In this document: piece by piece, positions 33,288-45,305 of the stretch
Numbering within the stretch: position 1 is the stretch's first letter
How the letters are laid out: each line of letters begins with the position of its first letter
DNA from: Dichomitus squalens LYAD-421 SS1
Lineage: Eukaryota; Basidiomycota; Agaricomycetes; Polyporales; Polyporaceae
Length of the DNA: 64,000 bases
NCBI RefSeq assembly: GCF_000275845.1
Contig: NW_006766904.1
Coordinates: 62,001-126,000, forward strand
Direction: 5' to 3'
Notes under the pieces: generated by a model
Told to the model about the DNA's origin: nothing
Database searches by the model: none
The model's input: only the letters and a program-made list of their open reading frames with translations
Made by a program: the position numbers and the translations under genes

Positions 33288-36200
33288 ATGCCACACTCCA
33301 CTCTCATCCCCGTCCTCACTCTGCCACATCCCGTCGTGCTCCTGCCCACTGCACGAATACAGCTGCCGCTTGACGAGGCCACAGGCACGCGACTCATTGA
33401 GCTCGTCCAACGCTCCGACGTGCAACCTGTCGTCGGCACAGTTCCTTGCACTTCGTCGTCCACCATTCACTCCTGGGGCACCGCAGCTCGCGTTGTGCGC
33501 ATCGTCAGGCCAATCTCTCAGTCGTCCAAGCGGCTGTACCATGTTACTCTTCACGGCCTTTCACGGATACACTTCCCGGACACCAAGTCCCAAGCTCCGT
33601 TCAGTCCCAATGAGCTCATTGAGCTCAAGGCCGAGTACCCCAAGGCCGATGGCCCGTCATCACAGGAGATCATCATGCCCTTCCGTGCAGCAGCCTCCAA
33701 GCTCCTCGAGAGCTTGGCCCAGGATGCGACCCAGCAGTCCCGGAGGGACGTGTACGTCAAGATATCTCATATGATCGAGGAGGTCTCCGATGATCGTGCA
33801 CCATGGATGGCAGACGTCATTATTGCCAGTATCAACAAACTAGAGTACGAGGACAAGCTCGGTGAGTCTACCGTTCCTTCACTCGATGCCCGAGCAAGTC
33901 CGAGTGTGCTCTATGGGCCTATCCTGTGCCTCCTCGAGTGTGTGAGCGGCATTAGGGTGGCCGAGTCCGTTATCTCCTAGAGTGCCCAGGTCACTCTGTC
34001 TCTACGCTTCAGGGTTGCATTGAGGGTCGAGGTTGTTTGACGTCGCTTATCCGCCTGTCGAAGTGTTTGCTGGGCGGTAACGGCAGGTGTACGCATGCTA
34101 TCTGAGTGCTGTCATTCATGCTCCTCCTCTGGCGTCTCGTACGACAGGTCTCATGCGGCCCACGCTTCTGCCGAAGAGTCTTGACGTTGCGAAGACACAT
34201 AGCTGACTCCTCGGGCGCGATGTGCTGACTCGCCTATTCACATACTCCAGACTACTTGTCTGCCGCCGGATCAGACCAACGCCTCCGACGCGCGACAGAG
34301 CTCTTCGTGAAGCAGGCTTCCATTTCAGAAGTCACGAAGAAGATAGCGCAGTCCATCGACGAGTCCCTCTCGAAGCAGCAGAAGGAATTCTTCCTCCGCC
34401 AGCAGCTCGCAGCCATCCAGCGCGAGCTCAACAACCTCAACCGCTCTTCGTCTGGCGGAACAGGCTCTGAAGCCCCCAACGGTTCCCGGTCCGGCTCTGA
34501 ACTGGACGACAACGAGCAGTCAGAGGCCGAAGACATGGCCGAAATTCGGAACAAGATCGAGGCTATGGCGAAGGATAGTGAGGAGCGCAAGATGGCCGTG
34601 AGGGAATGGAAGAGGCTTCAACGCATACCGTCTGGCAGCGTCGAGCATGGCGTCATCCGAAACTACGTGAGATGTCTCGCTACCCTTCGCTGCTGACAAA
34701 ATACTGATTGTTTCCTCCCTGACAGCTCGAATGGCTGACCTCGATCCCCTGGCCTTCATCTGCAGCCTATGCGAATATAACGTCCTCTGACAAGCTCAAA
34801 GACCGTGCCTTCCTCACCAACGCCCGCAAGCAGCTCGATGAGGACCACTACGGGCTCGAGAAGATCAAGAAGCGGCTTATCGAGTACCTCGCCGTCGTCC
34901 GCCTCAAGCAGCTTCAGGCCGAACGCGAGCACAACCTGCCCGCCCTAACATCCACCAGCCGAACATCCTCGTCGAATGGCGGAGGCGATAGCGGGAACGC
35001 GACATCCGCAGTTCCCCGCCGATCAGAAGGTGACGCGACCTCGCGCGCATTGGCGCTAATATCGAAGGCGCTGAACTTTGGGCAATGTGATTCTGCAGAG
35101 GCAAAGGCTCAGGTGACGGACGCGTCGGTGAAGCCGGACGCTCCTGCGCACGCACCACCCCAGCCCTCGGGCTCGGGCCCGGGTGAGGCGCCGCGGAGGG
35201 GTCTTAGCTCGAAGGCCGTGAAAGGACCCATCCTCCTGTGAGCCAATCATTCCATGATTCCCCGGCAGCGCGCTGAGTAGAATACATGGGTCAGGTTCGT
35301 CGGCCCGCCGGGGACGGGGAAGACCTCTCTCGGACAGTCGATCGCACGAGCGCTCGATAGACCGTTCCAGCGCATCTCGCTGGGCGGTGTGCGAGACGAG
35401 GCGGAAATCCGCGGTCACAGGCGGACATACGTCGCGAGCGGCCCTGGGTCTATTGTCCAGGCGCTCAGGAAAGCCGGCCGGCCAGATCCTGTCATCCTCT
35501 TGTAAGTCGGACTCCGCTGATCATGTCGGGCGCGTGGGTGGCAGCGCTGACTGCTGGTGAAGGGACGAGGTGGACAAGATTGGTCAGGGCAACTTCCATG
35601 GCGATCCTGCGGCGGCGTTGCTCGAGGTCCTGGACCCGGAACAGAATCATTCGTTTAACGTAAGTTGAGCTTTGCTCCAATCTGCAGAAGTCTGCGTTCA
35701 TACCTGAGCACTCGCATAGGATCATTACATCAATGTCCCTATTGACCTGAGCCAAGTGCTTTTCATCTGCACATCAAACTCGCTCGACACGATCTCCGCG
35801 CCGCTGCTCGACCGTTGCGAGATCGTCCAGCTGTCAGGTACACATGCATATGCAATCTATCCACCAGCGTCTGCTCACCAGTTGCTAGGCTACACCTACA
35901 ACGAGAAGATGCACATTGCCCGCAAGTTCCTCCTGCCCAAGCAACTTCGTGCCAATGGCCTCACCCCCGAGCACGTCGCGCTCACCCAGCCCGCGCTGCT
36001 ACACATCGCGACGCACTACACGCGTGAGGCTGGTGTGCGGTCACTTGAGCGCGCCATCGGCGCTGTCGTCCGCCATAAGGCCGTCGAGTGGGCGGAGTAC
36101 TCGGATAGCGCGGGCATCCATGACATCGCGCAGCTCCCGCCGATTGAGGTGCAGCTGAGCGAGGCGGAGAGGGCGAACACGAAGGGGCGGACGTACAGGA

Positions 36201-36950
36201 AGGTCGTGGAGGAGCACGAGCTGGAGAAGATCCTCGGCATCGCGAGATGGGATGAGGAGGAGATGCATAGGGAGGAGAGGAGAGGACTTGTGTATGGGTT
36301 GGTCGTGACCGGCATGGGCGAGGGCGGGCTGCTGCCCATCGAGACGTCGGCCGTGCCGGGCAGCGGGAATTTGAAGTTGACCGGCAGCCTGGGAGACGTC
36401 ATTAAAGAGAGCGGCGAGCTCGCGCTGAGCTGGGTCAAGAGTCATGCTTACGACTTGTACATCACGAAGCTGCGATCGCAAGACCCGCTTAAGCACCCGG
36501 ACCCGATCGACATTCACCTCCACTTGCCGTCGGGCGCCGTCAAGAAGGATGGTCCTTCGGCCGGCATCGCCATGGTATGCGTGAATGTTAGTTCCACGTT
36601 CTTCGTCCACTCACTTCTAATCTTCGCAGACCTGCGCCTTCGTCTCGCTCCTGACGGGAGCCTGTGTGCCCAGCAACGTCGCCATGACCGGCGAGGTGAC
36701 CCTCCGCGGACGCGTCGGCCCAGTTGGTGGCATCAAGGAGAAGGTCCTCGGGGCGCACCGTGCACAAGTAAACAAAGTCATCCTCCCATGGGCGAATCGC
36801 AAGGACGTCGAGCACGACGTGCCGCTCGAGGTGCGGGCGGACATCCAGTTCGTGTTCGTGCGCACGATGGAAGAGGTGCTCGAGGCTGCCTTTGGCAAGG
36901 GCGTCCTCAACTGGAGGCGCAGTATGGTCGTCATGGAGAGCAGACTCTAA
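33288..36950 (+). CDS. LON2: Lon protease, peroxisomal type (PTS1 SRL)
   Basis: ATP-dependent Lon protease. Start [20 protein letters not shown] at 33288, with no mitochondrial presequence. Exons: 33288-33861, 34251-34666, 34726-35237, 35295-35501, 35563-35659, 35720-35837, 35889-36574, 36630-36950, total 976 residues. The N-domain (to about 200) is followed by [21 protein letters not shown]. Walker A is [12 protein letters not shown] (about 503-514), Walker B is VILLDEVDK, and sensor regions include [11 protein letters not shown]. The protease domain has the catalytic Ser in [10 protein letters not shown] (about 861) and Lys in [11 protein letters not shown] (about 904). The protein ends in SRL, a peroxisomal targeting signal type 1, so this is the matrix quality-control Lon of peroxisomes (LONP2 type). 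A roughly 85-residue Ser/Gly/Pro-rich insert lies just before Walker A. Intron 1 is 389 nt. Confidence 0.95.
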
Positions 36951-37912
36951 GAAGTCTTACAGGCTCCTTCGGGAGACTGGATGAGACATCTGATTGGATT
37001 AAGATTAAGATCGTAGGCGTATCTGTTGACCGCACTAGGATCAGGGACTTTGACTTTCTTGAGAGTGTTTGAAGCGGATATGAATTAGTGGAGGCACTGT
37101 GGCTCAGGGTCAGCACATAGTACTGACCTTTCCATAATATATATTCATCATACGGCACCGGCCGGTCAATTCCCTCCTTAAGTTCTAGTTTAGTTCGATG
37201 GTTGTCTATTATCGTGGCCTCTCCTTGTTCTCTTCAATGATGAGTAGTCTTGGTGAGAAGATGCTCCTTACCTGCCTCGTTCGCAACTTGCATCCCACTG
37301 GTGTCATAATGACCGGTGCTACGCAGTACTGCCACGATGAAGAAGCATGTACTATAACATTACATAAGAGGTCGTACTTGGCAGGAACAAAAGGTGGCAG
37401 GGCGCAAATAGTTCACGACAATCACTAACAAGCACTAACAAGCGCGTTGCACGCTGTATGATATGTATAGACCACATATGTGGCCGTACGGGAGGGGGAT
37501 ATGTTCACTATCCCCGGCGATGACACCCGTAGCAATTGCACGAACGTCTGAACATGTAGATGTGAATAGGTTGACATTCTTCAAGCTCGATAGCGGCTTC
37601 CAAGTGCTGATCCGGAATCTTCTACGAACCGTAGATCGATGCGAGACGGCCCGCCCTTGTGGTCCACAGCCATATCATTGATTGCATAAAACTACGAGTG
37701 TCCGCCTGAACAACATGCTACGACGCCGAAGATAACCCCCCGTTTCTCTAGCCTGTGCCAAAGTGCTTCAGAACAAGGCACATAAGCGGCAACAATGAAC
37801 TAGTCCGATAGTCTGTGCGATGCAACATCATTGTGGGTTAAATAAAGGACGAATAACCACTGTGCGGACTCACTGTGAACGCAACCTCGTCAACCAGCTA
37901 GCAGTGAACGGA
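36951..37912. other. Convergent intergenic region
   Basis: Nearly 1 kb between the stops of LON2 and the Ser/Thr-rich gene. No gene seen. A small tandem, CACTAACAAG twice, lies at about 37424-37443. Confidence 0.5.
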
Positions 37913-38571
37913 TCAAGCAGTCGTGGTACCCGGTGCAGCGGTAGTAGACGCGCTGCTCGCGACTCCCGTGACGGTAGTGAAGCTCGAGCTCACGGCCGTG
38001 CCAGTGACGGTAGTGAAGCTGGACGAGATCGACCCGGAGGCCTCAGATCCACCAGTGACGGTGGTGAAGCTCGAGCTGACCGTACCACTGGGGAACGCCG
38101 CGCTCGGGTCGAAGGTAACCGTGGTAACGGTACCACTCGGGAACGCTGTGCTGGGGTCGAAAGTGATGGTGGTCACGGATCCCGAGGGGAACGCAGTGCT
38201 CGGATCGAAGGTGACCGTGCTGATGCCGCCAGTGAGGAAACTGCTGCTAGGATCGAAAGTAGCGGTAGACACGAGGCCGCTGCTGCCCGACCCAAAGATG
38301 ATAGTCGTGACGGCGCCGCCGCTCGTGGTGGTCGTGGGCACCACCGACGTCTCGATCGCCCGGGTGGGCGGGTCCGAAGTAATCGTCTCGGTCGTGACCG
38401 TGCCGCCGACAGTGATGGTAATTGTGGTCACAACATCGGGGACTGGGCCTTTGGCCGGGAAAGCAGAGCCTAGGATAAAATCAGCGTTCACGTCGCTCAA
38501 CTGTAAAGCGGCAGCTGATACTGACCGTAGCTGACAAGGGCAGCGAGAACGAGGCTGAGCATGCGCACCAT
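37913..38571 (-). CDS. Secreted Ser/Thr-rich repeat protein, unknown function
   Basis: Family not recognised. Proposed start MVRMLSLVLAAL at 38571, a plausible signal-peptide core. Exons are 38536-38571 and 37913-38500 around a 35-nt intron, giving 207 residues. After LSDVNADFILGSAFPA the sequence is almost entirely Thr, Ser, Val and Gly. It carries four 16-residue repeats beginning TFDPS (for example TFDPSTAFPSGTVTTV) and then three copies of SSFTTVTG. Such composition is typical of O-mannosylated cell-surface or wall proteins of fungi (inference). There is no C-terminal hydrophobic tail, so a GPI anchor is unlikely. The short intron makes the first exon less certain. Confidence 0.65.
38069..38260 (-). 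repeat. Four 48-bp tandem repeats coding TFDPS units
   Basis: Four consecutive 48-nt units code 16 residues each (TFDPSSSF.., TFDPSTAF.., TFDPSTAF.., TFDPSAAF..). On the plus strand they recur as GGGAACGC..GGGTCGAA blocks. The middle two units are the most alike. Confidence 0.85.
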
Positions 38572-39374
38572 CTTTCGATTCGATGAAGGTTGAAGTGGTA
38601 CGAGCGGTACGAACGAGAGTGAATAGAAACGATCAGTGAAGGGAACGGAAACGATGCTGAACATACCGATGCTCAAAGGACCTCTTATACCTCACCACAA
38701 CTTGGTCGACGCCGTCTAGAAGTATCGCAGTGCGAAGGTCACTTGCCCAGCCTTCGTGTCTCGCCCATCCATGCCAAGCCCTAAACCGCTGCGGCTACAA
38801 TGCCCGTGAACCTCTCCACGTTCGAAACAATTGTTCCGGAGATGCGACTGCGCAGCGTACATCGTCCGCATGGTGCGCATCTGCAAAGACTGCCAGATGG
38901 GCATCTGCATGGTTAGCAGCCAGGAGCTCAGGCGCCTAGCGTCTATAGCAATGCTGACCCCGAGCGGGTCATTCAATGATCTGGAGTCAAATTCGTGCCT
39001 ATCTCCGAAACAACTTCACACAGAGGCCGTGTCAGATCCGCTGGCGATGCTTTCTGGCTGCGTAAGCGTATCCCATACAAGACCGCGTCCATTCACAGGC
39101 GCCGAACGCTATTCTGTCGGACATTATGAGCGTCCTCGTTCAGTGTTTCGGCAGCAAGAACACACCTTGCCAGCGTGGCCGGCTGCCAGGCATCAATCTT
39201 GGGTGCTGTCCAGTGCTTGCTGACTATTCCACCTCTGATGTTGAATCGCAGCCATCGATCACAACGCACAACACATCAAGTCCCACGAACGCGACTAAGG
39301 TGCAATTAGAATATGTATAGCAGCTTTCGCAACTCCTAAACTAAAAACAACAATGGGGAACGTGCAATGGGGGT
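38572..39374. other. Intergenic, promoter of the Ser/Thr-rich gene and 3' flank of LPD1
   Basis: About 800 bp. The frames present are short and show no motif. Confidence 0.5.
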
Positions 39375-41294
39375 CTAGAAGTGGATGGGCTTGTCATAGG
39401 CAGCCATCGCCGCCTCCTTGAACGCCTCCGAGAGGGTGGGCTGTGCAGTCCAGCATTCGTTAGTATCACCTTTCCAGCCAGAGCATAAAGCGAAGACTTA
39501 CGTGAGCATGAGTTGTCCTCGCGATATCCTCCGCGCTCGCACCATACTCGACTGCAAGTACGCCCTCCGCGATCATCTCACCGGCGTTAGGGCCAATGAT
39601 GTGCACACCGAGCACGCGGTCCGTCTCAGCCTCCGTAAGGAACTTGACGGTGCCCTCGGTATCGAGGTTCGTCTTCGCGCGGGAGTTGGCCGCGAAGGGG
39701 AACTTGCCGACCTTGTACTTCACGCCCGCCGCCTTGAGCTCCTGCTCCGTCTTCCCGACCCACGCGACCTCAGGATGTGTGTATACGACCGAAGGGATCG
39801 CGTGGTAGTTGACATGCCCGTGGCCCTTCGCGATGTACTCGACGGCCGCAATGCCCTCCTCCTCGGCCTTGTGAGCCAGCATGGGCCCGAAGGTGACGTC
39901 ACCAATGCACTTGATGCCCTTAACGGAGGTGTTGAACTGGTCGTCGATGACGATACGGCCCTTGTTGTCGAGCTCGACACCGGCGGCCTCGAGATTAAGG
40001 CCGTCCGTATACGGGCGGCGGCCGACGGCAACGAGGACGACGTCGGCGTCGAGCGTCTCCTCCTTGCCGCCCTTCGCGCTCTCAGTCTTGATGTACACCT
40101 TCCCGTCCTTCTTCTCGGCGGAGATGACCTTGGTGTTCAGCAAGAACTTGAGGCCCTGCTTGGTCAGCGAGCGCTGGAATTGCTTGCTGCACTGCCTGTC
40201 AATGACCGCGTCGAAGAGATGAAAGAACCAATGAGAACGTACGCAATTTCCTCGTCAATACCCGCACCGCCAATGCCGCCCAAGAACTCGACCACGGTGA
40301 CCTGCGCGCCGAGACGGCTCCACACGCTACCCATCTCGAGGCCGATGATACCGCCACCAATGACGACCAACTTCTCGGGGACCTCCTTCAAGGCGAGCGC
40401 ACCCGTGGATGAAACGATCTGCTCCTCGTCGATGGTTATTGAGCCGCCAGGGAAGGGCGCGACCTCAGAACCGGTCGCGATGATGATGTTCTTCGCCTCG
40501 ACCTCAGTCTCCCCACCATCGTTGAGCTTGACGGAGACCTTGGTCGGGGAAACGAAAGACGCAGCGCCCTTGATGTAGTCCACTTTGTTCTGCTTGAAGA
40601 GCGTCTCGATACCCTTTGTTAGGCCGGTGACGGCATCCTCCTTCGCCTTGAGCATGACGGGGAGGTTAAGGGAGACATTGGAGACGTCGATTCCTCGTCG
40701 CTGGATGTCATGCTTCGTTTGGTGGTAGATGTGCGAGTTGTTAAGCATCGCTTTTGAAGGAATACACCCGACGTTGAGACAAGTTCCGCCGAGAGAGCCG
40801 CGCTTCTCTATGCATGCGGTCTACGAAGTCCGTGACGTCAGAGGATGCAAGAGATTAAGGTGTAGTCTATCGACAACACAGCGATACAGTTCAGGATCTC
40901 ATCTCCGGCAGGAGCCAGCATGAAGCTACTGCTAGGACGGTGTTCCTGGCTGCAGTCGCGTCGCACTTGGACAAGTACAGGAAGACGGTAACATACCCGC
41001 AGACCATGTTGCGCCGCCTTGATTGCAGCGACGTAGCCACCGGGGCCTGTGACATGTTAGCTATGCCGTAGCGTAGTACATTGGGAATACAGCGCACCTC
41101 CACCAATGATGATGGCATCGTAAGGCTCCGAAGGGGTGGCAAGCCCGCGCTGCTGCTGCCAGCGACCGACCTGGGTGCTAGCTGACTGACGCAACCGCCG
41201 AGCCGCAGCCTATAGAGTCCAGTGAGACGATGCACATCTCGGAACGGGGAGCGCGAGTACATACCCTAGAGGAAGCTTTCTGGACCTGAAGCAT
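39375..41294 (-). CDS. LPD1: Dihydrolipoamide dehydrogenase, mitochondrial (E3)
   Basis: FAD-dependent E3 subunit of the pyruvate and 2-oxoglutarate dehydrogenase complexes and the glycine cleavage system; reoxidises dihydrolipoamide with NAD+. Start [10 protein letters not shown] at 41294. Exons: 41265-41294, 41098-41209, 40997-41046, 40243-40820, 39502-40186, 39375-39440, total 506 residues. The N-terminus is rich in Arg, Ala, Ser and Gln and lacks acidic residues, a mitochondrial presequence ending near [11 protein letters not shown]. Motifs: FAD-binding [18 protein letters not shown], redox disulfide [16 protein letters not shown] (Cys about 78 and 83), NAD-binding [35 protein letters not shown], and the C-terminal catalytic HAHPTLSEAF, split by the last intron. 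The third intron is 176 nt. Confidence 0.97.
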
Positions 41295-41716
41295 GACGGA
41301 AGGTAGGAGGAGAGATGTGGTGACGGTACTGACGGAGGCACGTCTGGCAATGACCTCTGCGCTTTTCTAAGCGCCTGCGTCGGTCTGCCCTTCCGACCCG
41401 CGCCGTCCCCGACAGCCAATCACAGTCGGAGCTCTCCCGCGGCCTCGGACCATAACCTCGGACGATCCGACCTGCTGACTGACATGGCGCGGAGCAGAGG
41501 CAATGTGTAAAGTCGGTGTTGCATCGGCCGTGCAAACGGAGGGGGGTCAGAAGGATTGGACCGTGAACATCTGAGTCTTGGCGAAGCCTACAGGCGCCGA
41601 CTGGTCCATAGGAGACAGAGGACACGACCAACATGTGGCCAGCATTAGTACGTAGACATGGACAACTAGAGTACGGAACCTAAGAATACAACAGTGTAAT
41701 CCGCGAAACCCGATGT
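41295..41716. promoter_or_regulatory. LPD1 promoter region and FIG4 3' flank
   Basis: 422 bp between two genes on the same strand. No coding signal was recognised. Confidence 0.5.
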
Positions 41717-44700
41717 TTAATCTACCATGGTCAGCTCTTGGATGATCTTCTCGTAATTCGTTGCGGTGTACCCCGCCTCCGAGTCTTGCGCGCTCCCACG
41801 ATCCATGTACGCCGAGATGATCTTCTCGTCCTTCTCATTCAGCTCTGAAGGCTCCGCCAGACCCTGCCCGAGCTTCGTCGCATCCCAGTACTTCATGTAT
41901 ATAGGGTTGCGGTAGTCCACCTCTTCGCTCGACGCCACAAGGAGCTCCTGGCCCTGCTCGATGTACCTACGCGACCAAGTCAGCCCGTCAGACTAGATGG
42001 CAAGGGCGAAGAGAGCGGGCAAGATGTACTCCTGATACTCTTCCTCCTCCTTAACAATAGGGTCCAGCAGCCGCAGGACAATCTCCGGAAGTGTCTCGGG
42101 TACATCTTCCGGCGTGACATTCGGCTTCTTCAATCTCGACTTCGGGTCTTGAGAGCGGTCAATGCGAGATATGCGTGATCCTCCGGAAGAGTTCTGGCCC
42201 ATCCATCGTCGCACGCCATCCATCAACCTGTATCTTACCTGTCAGCAGAAAGTCTGAGGAAATAAAAGGCGTAGCGCACTTTGGATGCTGATGACTAGGC
42301 GCATGGTGGGGTAAGAAAGGGCTCATATTAATGTCCCTCGCCGTCTTTCCGGGCAGCTTGAGAGTACTGTTCATCGAGAACGCAAAATGCTTCCCCAGCG
42401 ATGTGAACAGCAGCGGCCGGTAGTACTCGATCCAGTAATCCGCGCGGCTATTGACGAACTGTGCGACCGCCAGCTGGCACGCCTCGAGCGGATACGCCGC
42501 TTCCAAGTGTTCGTCTATGAACCACTTCTGATAGTTGCCGCGCTGGGGAGGTCCACGCGTGCTCGTCTTTTCGGCGGGAACCCCCAGGAAGAGGTTGATG
42601 GCTGCTTGTTTGTCGTTGTCTGCGTAGATGTGAGAGGTCGGACGAGAATGATACGGAAGGGTGCCATACCGAGGAGCGAGTTCGCGTAGAATCTACGGAG
42701 GTTCTCAATGATGTCGCGGGAGTGACTGTTCCAATGGGGCATACGACGGTACGTCTCGACCCGATTGACAAGCGCACTTCCTGTATATTGGAGTGCAAGA
42801 CCTGAGCATAGTAGTAAGTAGACATCCGTGAGGAACGACATGAACTGGACGTACTGTCTCCGTGGTCATGATACATCTCGGTGAGCATGTTCACCGCATC
42901 AGAGTCGAAAGCAAGATTGGGTGTGTCTACAACACCAAGGGCATACAGCTGGTGTCCCAGCGCACGCTTACCGAACACGAACTGAGCCGCATTTGTTCGA
43001 TCGAGACAGTCCACGCAGTTCGTTCGACAAATCCCGTTCTGCACAGACATCGTCGTGCGCCAAGTGTACTCTTCGCCACTGCACTAAGCGTCAGCCTTAT
43101 GAGTACTCCCCATACATGGAACAAAATGCTCACTCATACTCATTCTGGAGATAATGCGAAAAAGGCTCCGCTCCAGTATGGAAGAATCCCGTCATCTGGA
43201 TGGACTCCTCCGCGATATCTTCCAGAATGCCGATGACATCCTGCTTCTTCCTGGGTGCAATTGAGCATGCTGGGCCACGGATGTCAGCGCTGCTACACGA
43301 CTCACTCTTTGTACGCGCGTGCCATATCCCAGGGACGGTACACCATCCTCTTCTCCTGCGGCAGGAATTGGTTGAGGTACCGCACGCATTGAGTGTACTC
43401 TTCCAGCAGCTTCGACTCGCGGGGCTGAGGCTCCTTCTTCTTGATCAGGTTCAAAATCATAACCGGGGTGCCGTATCGCTTGAATAGGTCATCGAAGTGC
43501 CGGGCGGCTGAAGTGTAGAATGGATCCATGACAGGGACTGGGTATGATGTCTGTGAGTTAAGGAATTTGAGCCATGTTCTGTCGCGACGTACTCTCGATG
43601 GGAGGCTTGGGTGCAACGCCAGTAACTTCTTGAGTCCAGAAAATTGGTATGCTGCCTCGAAACTTCCACAAATCCGTAAGTGGCGGGATACGGCGCATTT
43701 GAAGACGCCTCGTACCTGCACATAGCTAGTAAAATTTGGACTAGGTCGCCGTCCTTGCCTTCCGTCCGGCGAGGCCTTCGGAGCAGGGTAGTAAAACGGC
43801 GTAGTGAGCGTCTCGGAGACGATTTGCTCGGTCTCGACCTCGTTCGCGACGTTGCCCTGCATACATTGAGATTTTAGATACCTGGGACAATAGCGGACCT
43901 TACCTCGTCGTTCACGCCACGTTTGAGATACCGCGCCCCCGCATGATGTCGGGATCTCCGCGCAATCAGGGTGATGAAGACAACGCGACCAAGCACCGTC
44001 AGTTCTAGGGAGCGTCAGACGTTTCAAGTCAAGGATAGAGCCCAGTACACTCACTCGCTTGATCGACATGACCGTGAATCAGGGGGACAAGCCAGTGTGC
44101 CTTAGAAGATGGAGAGCTACCGTTCTCGAATGCAGACGTGAGAAGGTGGTGGTTCCAAGCATATCGATCATTGATCAGCCACCGACGAGAAGGGCTGAGT
44201 CCCTCGCGAGTCAAATTGTGTTGTAGGGTCGAGGTGAGGTCATAGGTATAACTATTGTGAGGGTTTTGTCATGGATACATATTAGCTACATATCACTACA
44301 ACAGGAGGACAATAAGCAGCAAACCACCTGAAATAGAAGTTCTTAGACATGTCCACTTGCTTGAAGACGTTCATCAAGCGTTGCTCCTCGGCGGCCTTGT
44401 CTACCTTGTGAGGGAATGTGACTGGGATGATGTCGGTGTTCTCGCAGTGGTAGACATAATGACCACCGATTAGGGCGACCACGGATCGCTTCGAGATGAC
44501 GATCATGTACCAACCCGCGGTGAACTTGATGAAGCCTGTGTTGCGTCTTGACCCCAGTACTGAACACAGATTCACAGAGCGCACCTGCAACACCGAAAAA
44601 CACCCGCGCCTTACCCAAGCCACCACAACTCTTGTTCCCGTCTTCAAGCATCTTGAGCATCGCACTCATCTGCTTACCACTATAGATGGTCTCATCCTCG

Positions 44701-45065
44701 AGGACGAAAAGCTCATCCTGTAACGTCCTGTCTATCTTGATCATGCGGTGACGAGAGTCGGAAGTGTTTGACGCGACTATGAAGAAACGTAAGCGGTTCT
44801 CGTAGAGGATGAACTTGTTGAATGCGAGTGACGGGTCGTCCGGTCTTGGTTGAACACCTTTACTGAGAGAAGTGGGAACAGCAGCTATCGTGTTAGACAG
44901 ACTCTGGGTATCTTTCGACTTGTGCGAAGCAGCGTCGGGTATCGAAGGGGCAACAGAAGGCGGCAATGGAATGGAGGTCTGGGAAACCGGCGTGACTGTG
45001 CCACTCGTGTCAACGACGGACGACGAAGGCTGCAGATTGAGGGAGGGTGTTGTCTGATTCGCCAT
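41717..45065 (-). CDS. FIG4: FIG4-like polyphosphoinositide phosphatase (SAC domain)
   Basis: SAC-family phosphatase acting on PI(3,5)P2 at the vacuole, in complex with Fab1/PIKfyve and Vac14. Start [11 protein letters not shown] at 45065. Thirteen exons: 44615-45065, 44328-44559, 44055-44251, 43904-44004, 43716-43856, 43593-43662, 43306-43537, 43140-43250, 42855-43078, 42670-42801, 42280-42619, 42030-42227, 41717-41966, total 892 residues. After a disordered N-terminus come [18 protein letters not shown], the SAC core [37 protein letters not shown] and the catalytic P-loop [10 protein letters not shown] (C-x5-R, Cys about residue 533). FIG4-specific features follow: [23 protein letters not shown] and [11 protein letters not shown]. 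It shares a 240-bp divergent region with the zinc finger gene. Confidence 0.95.
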
Positions 45066-45305
45066 GGCTGAAGGGGATGCGGGGAGGTCCGTGCCCGTTA
45101 GGCGGCCGTCGTGGTCACAGATCGACCCTGTGAATGACGAGCGGGGCACTAATGGAGCATCCAAATCGGGATGGTTTGATGGGGGCAATGGCTTTGAATC
45201 CTAACACGAGTAAACATCCGCTAGATCTGATATTTGTCCCTGATTTTCGCAAGGAGTACCTGAGTCCTGACAGTTCTGTCGTCTGCTTAATCATCCCTCT
45301 GCTCA
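45066..45305. promoter_or_regulatory. Short divergent promoter, FIG4 / zinc finger gene
   Basis: 240 bp separate the two start codons. An in-frame open stretch upstream of the FIG4 ATG has no ATG of its own, so the 45065 start is preferred. Confidence 0.5.

Noticed and set aside
43663..43715. GC-AG intron in FIG4 giving YVQVRGSIP
   Set aside because: A normal GT-AG intron over the same region gives YVQFRGSIP in phase, so the GC donor is not needed.
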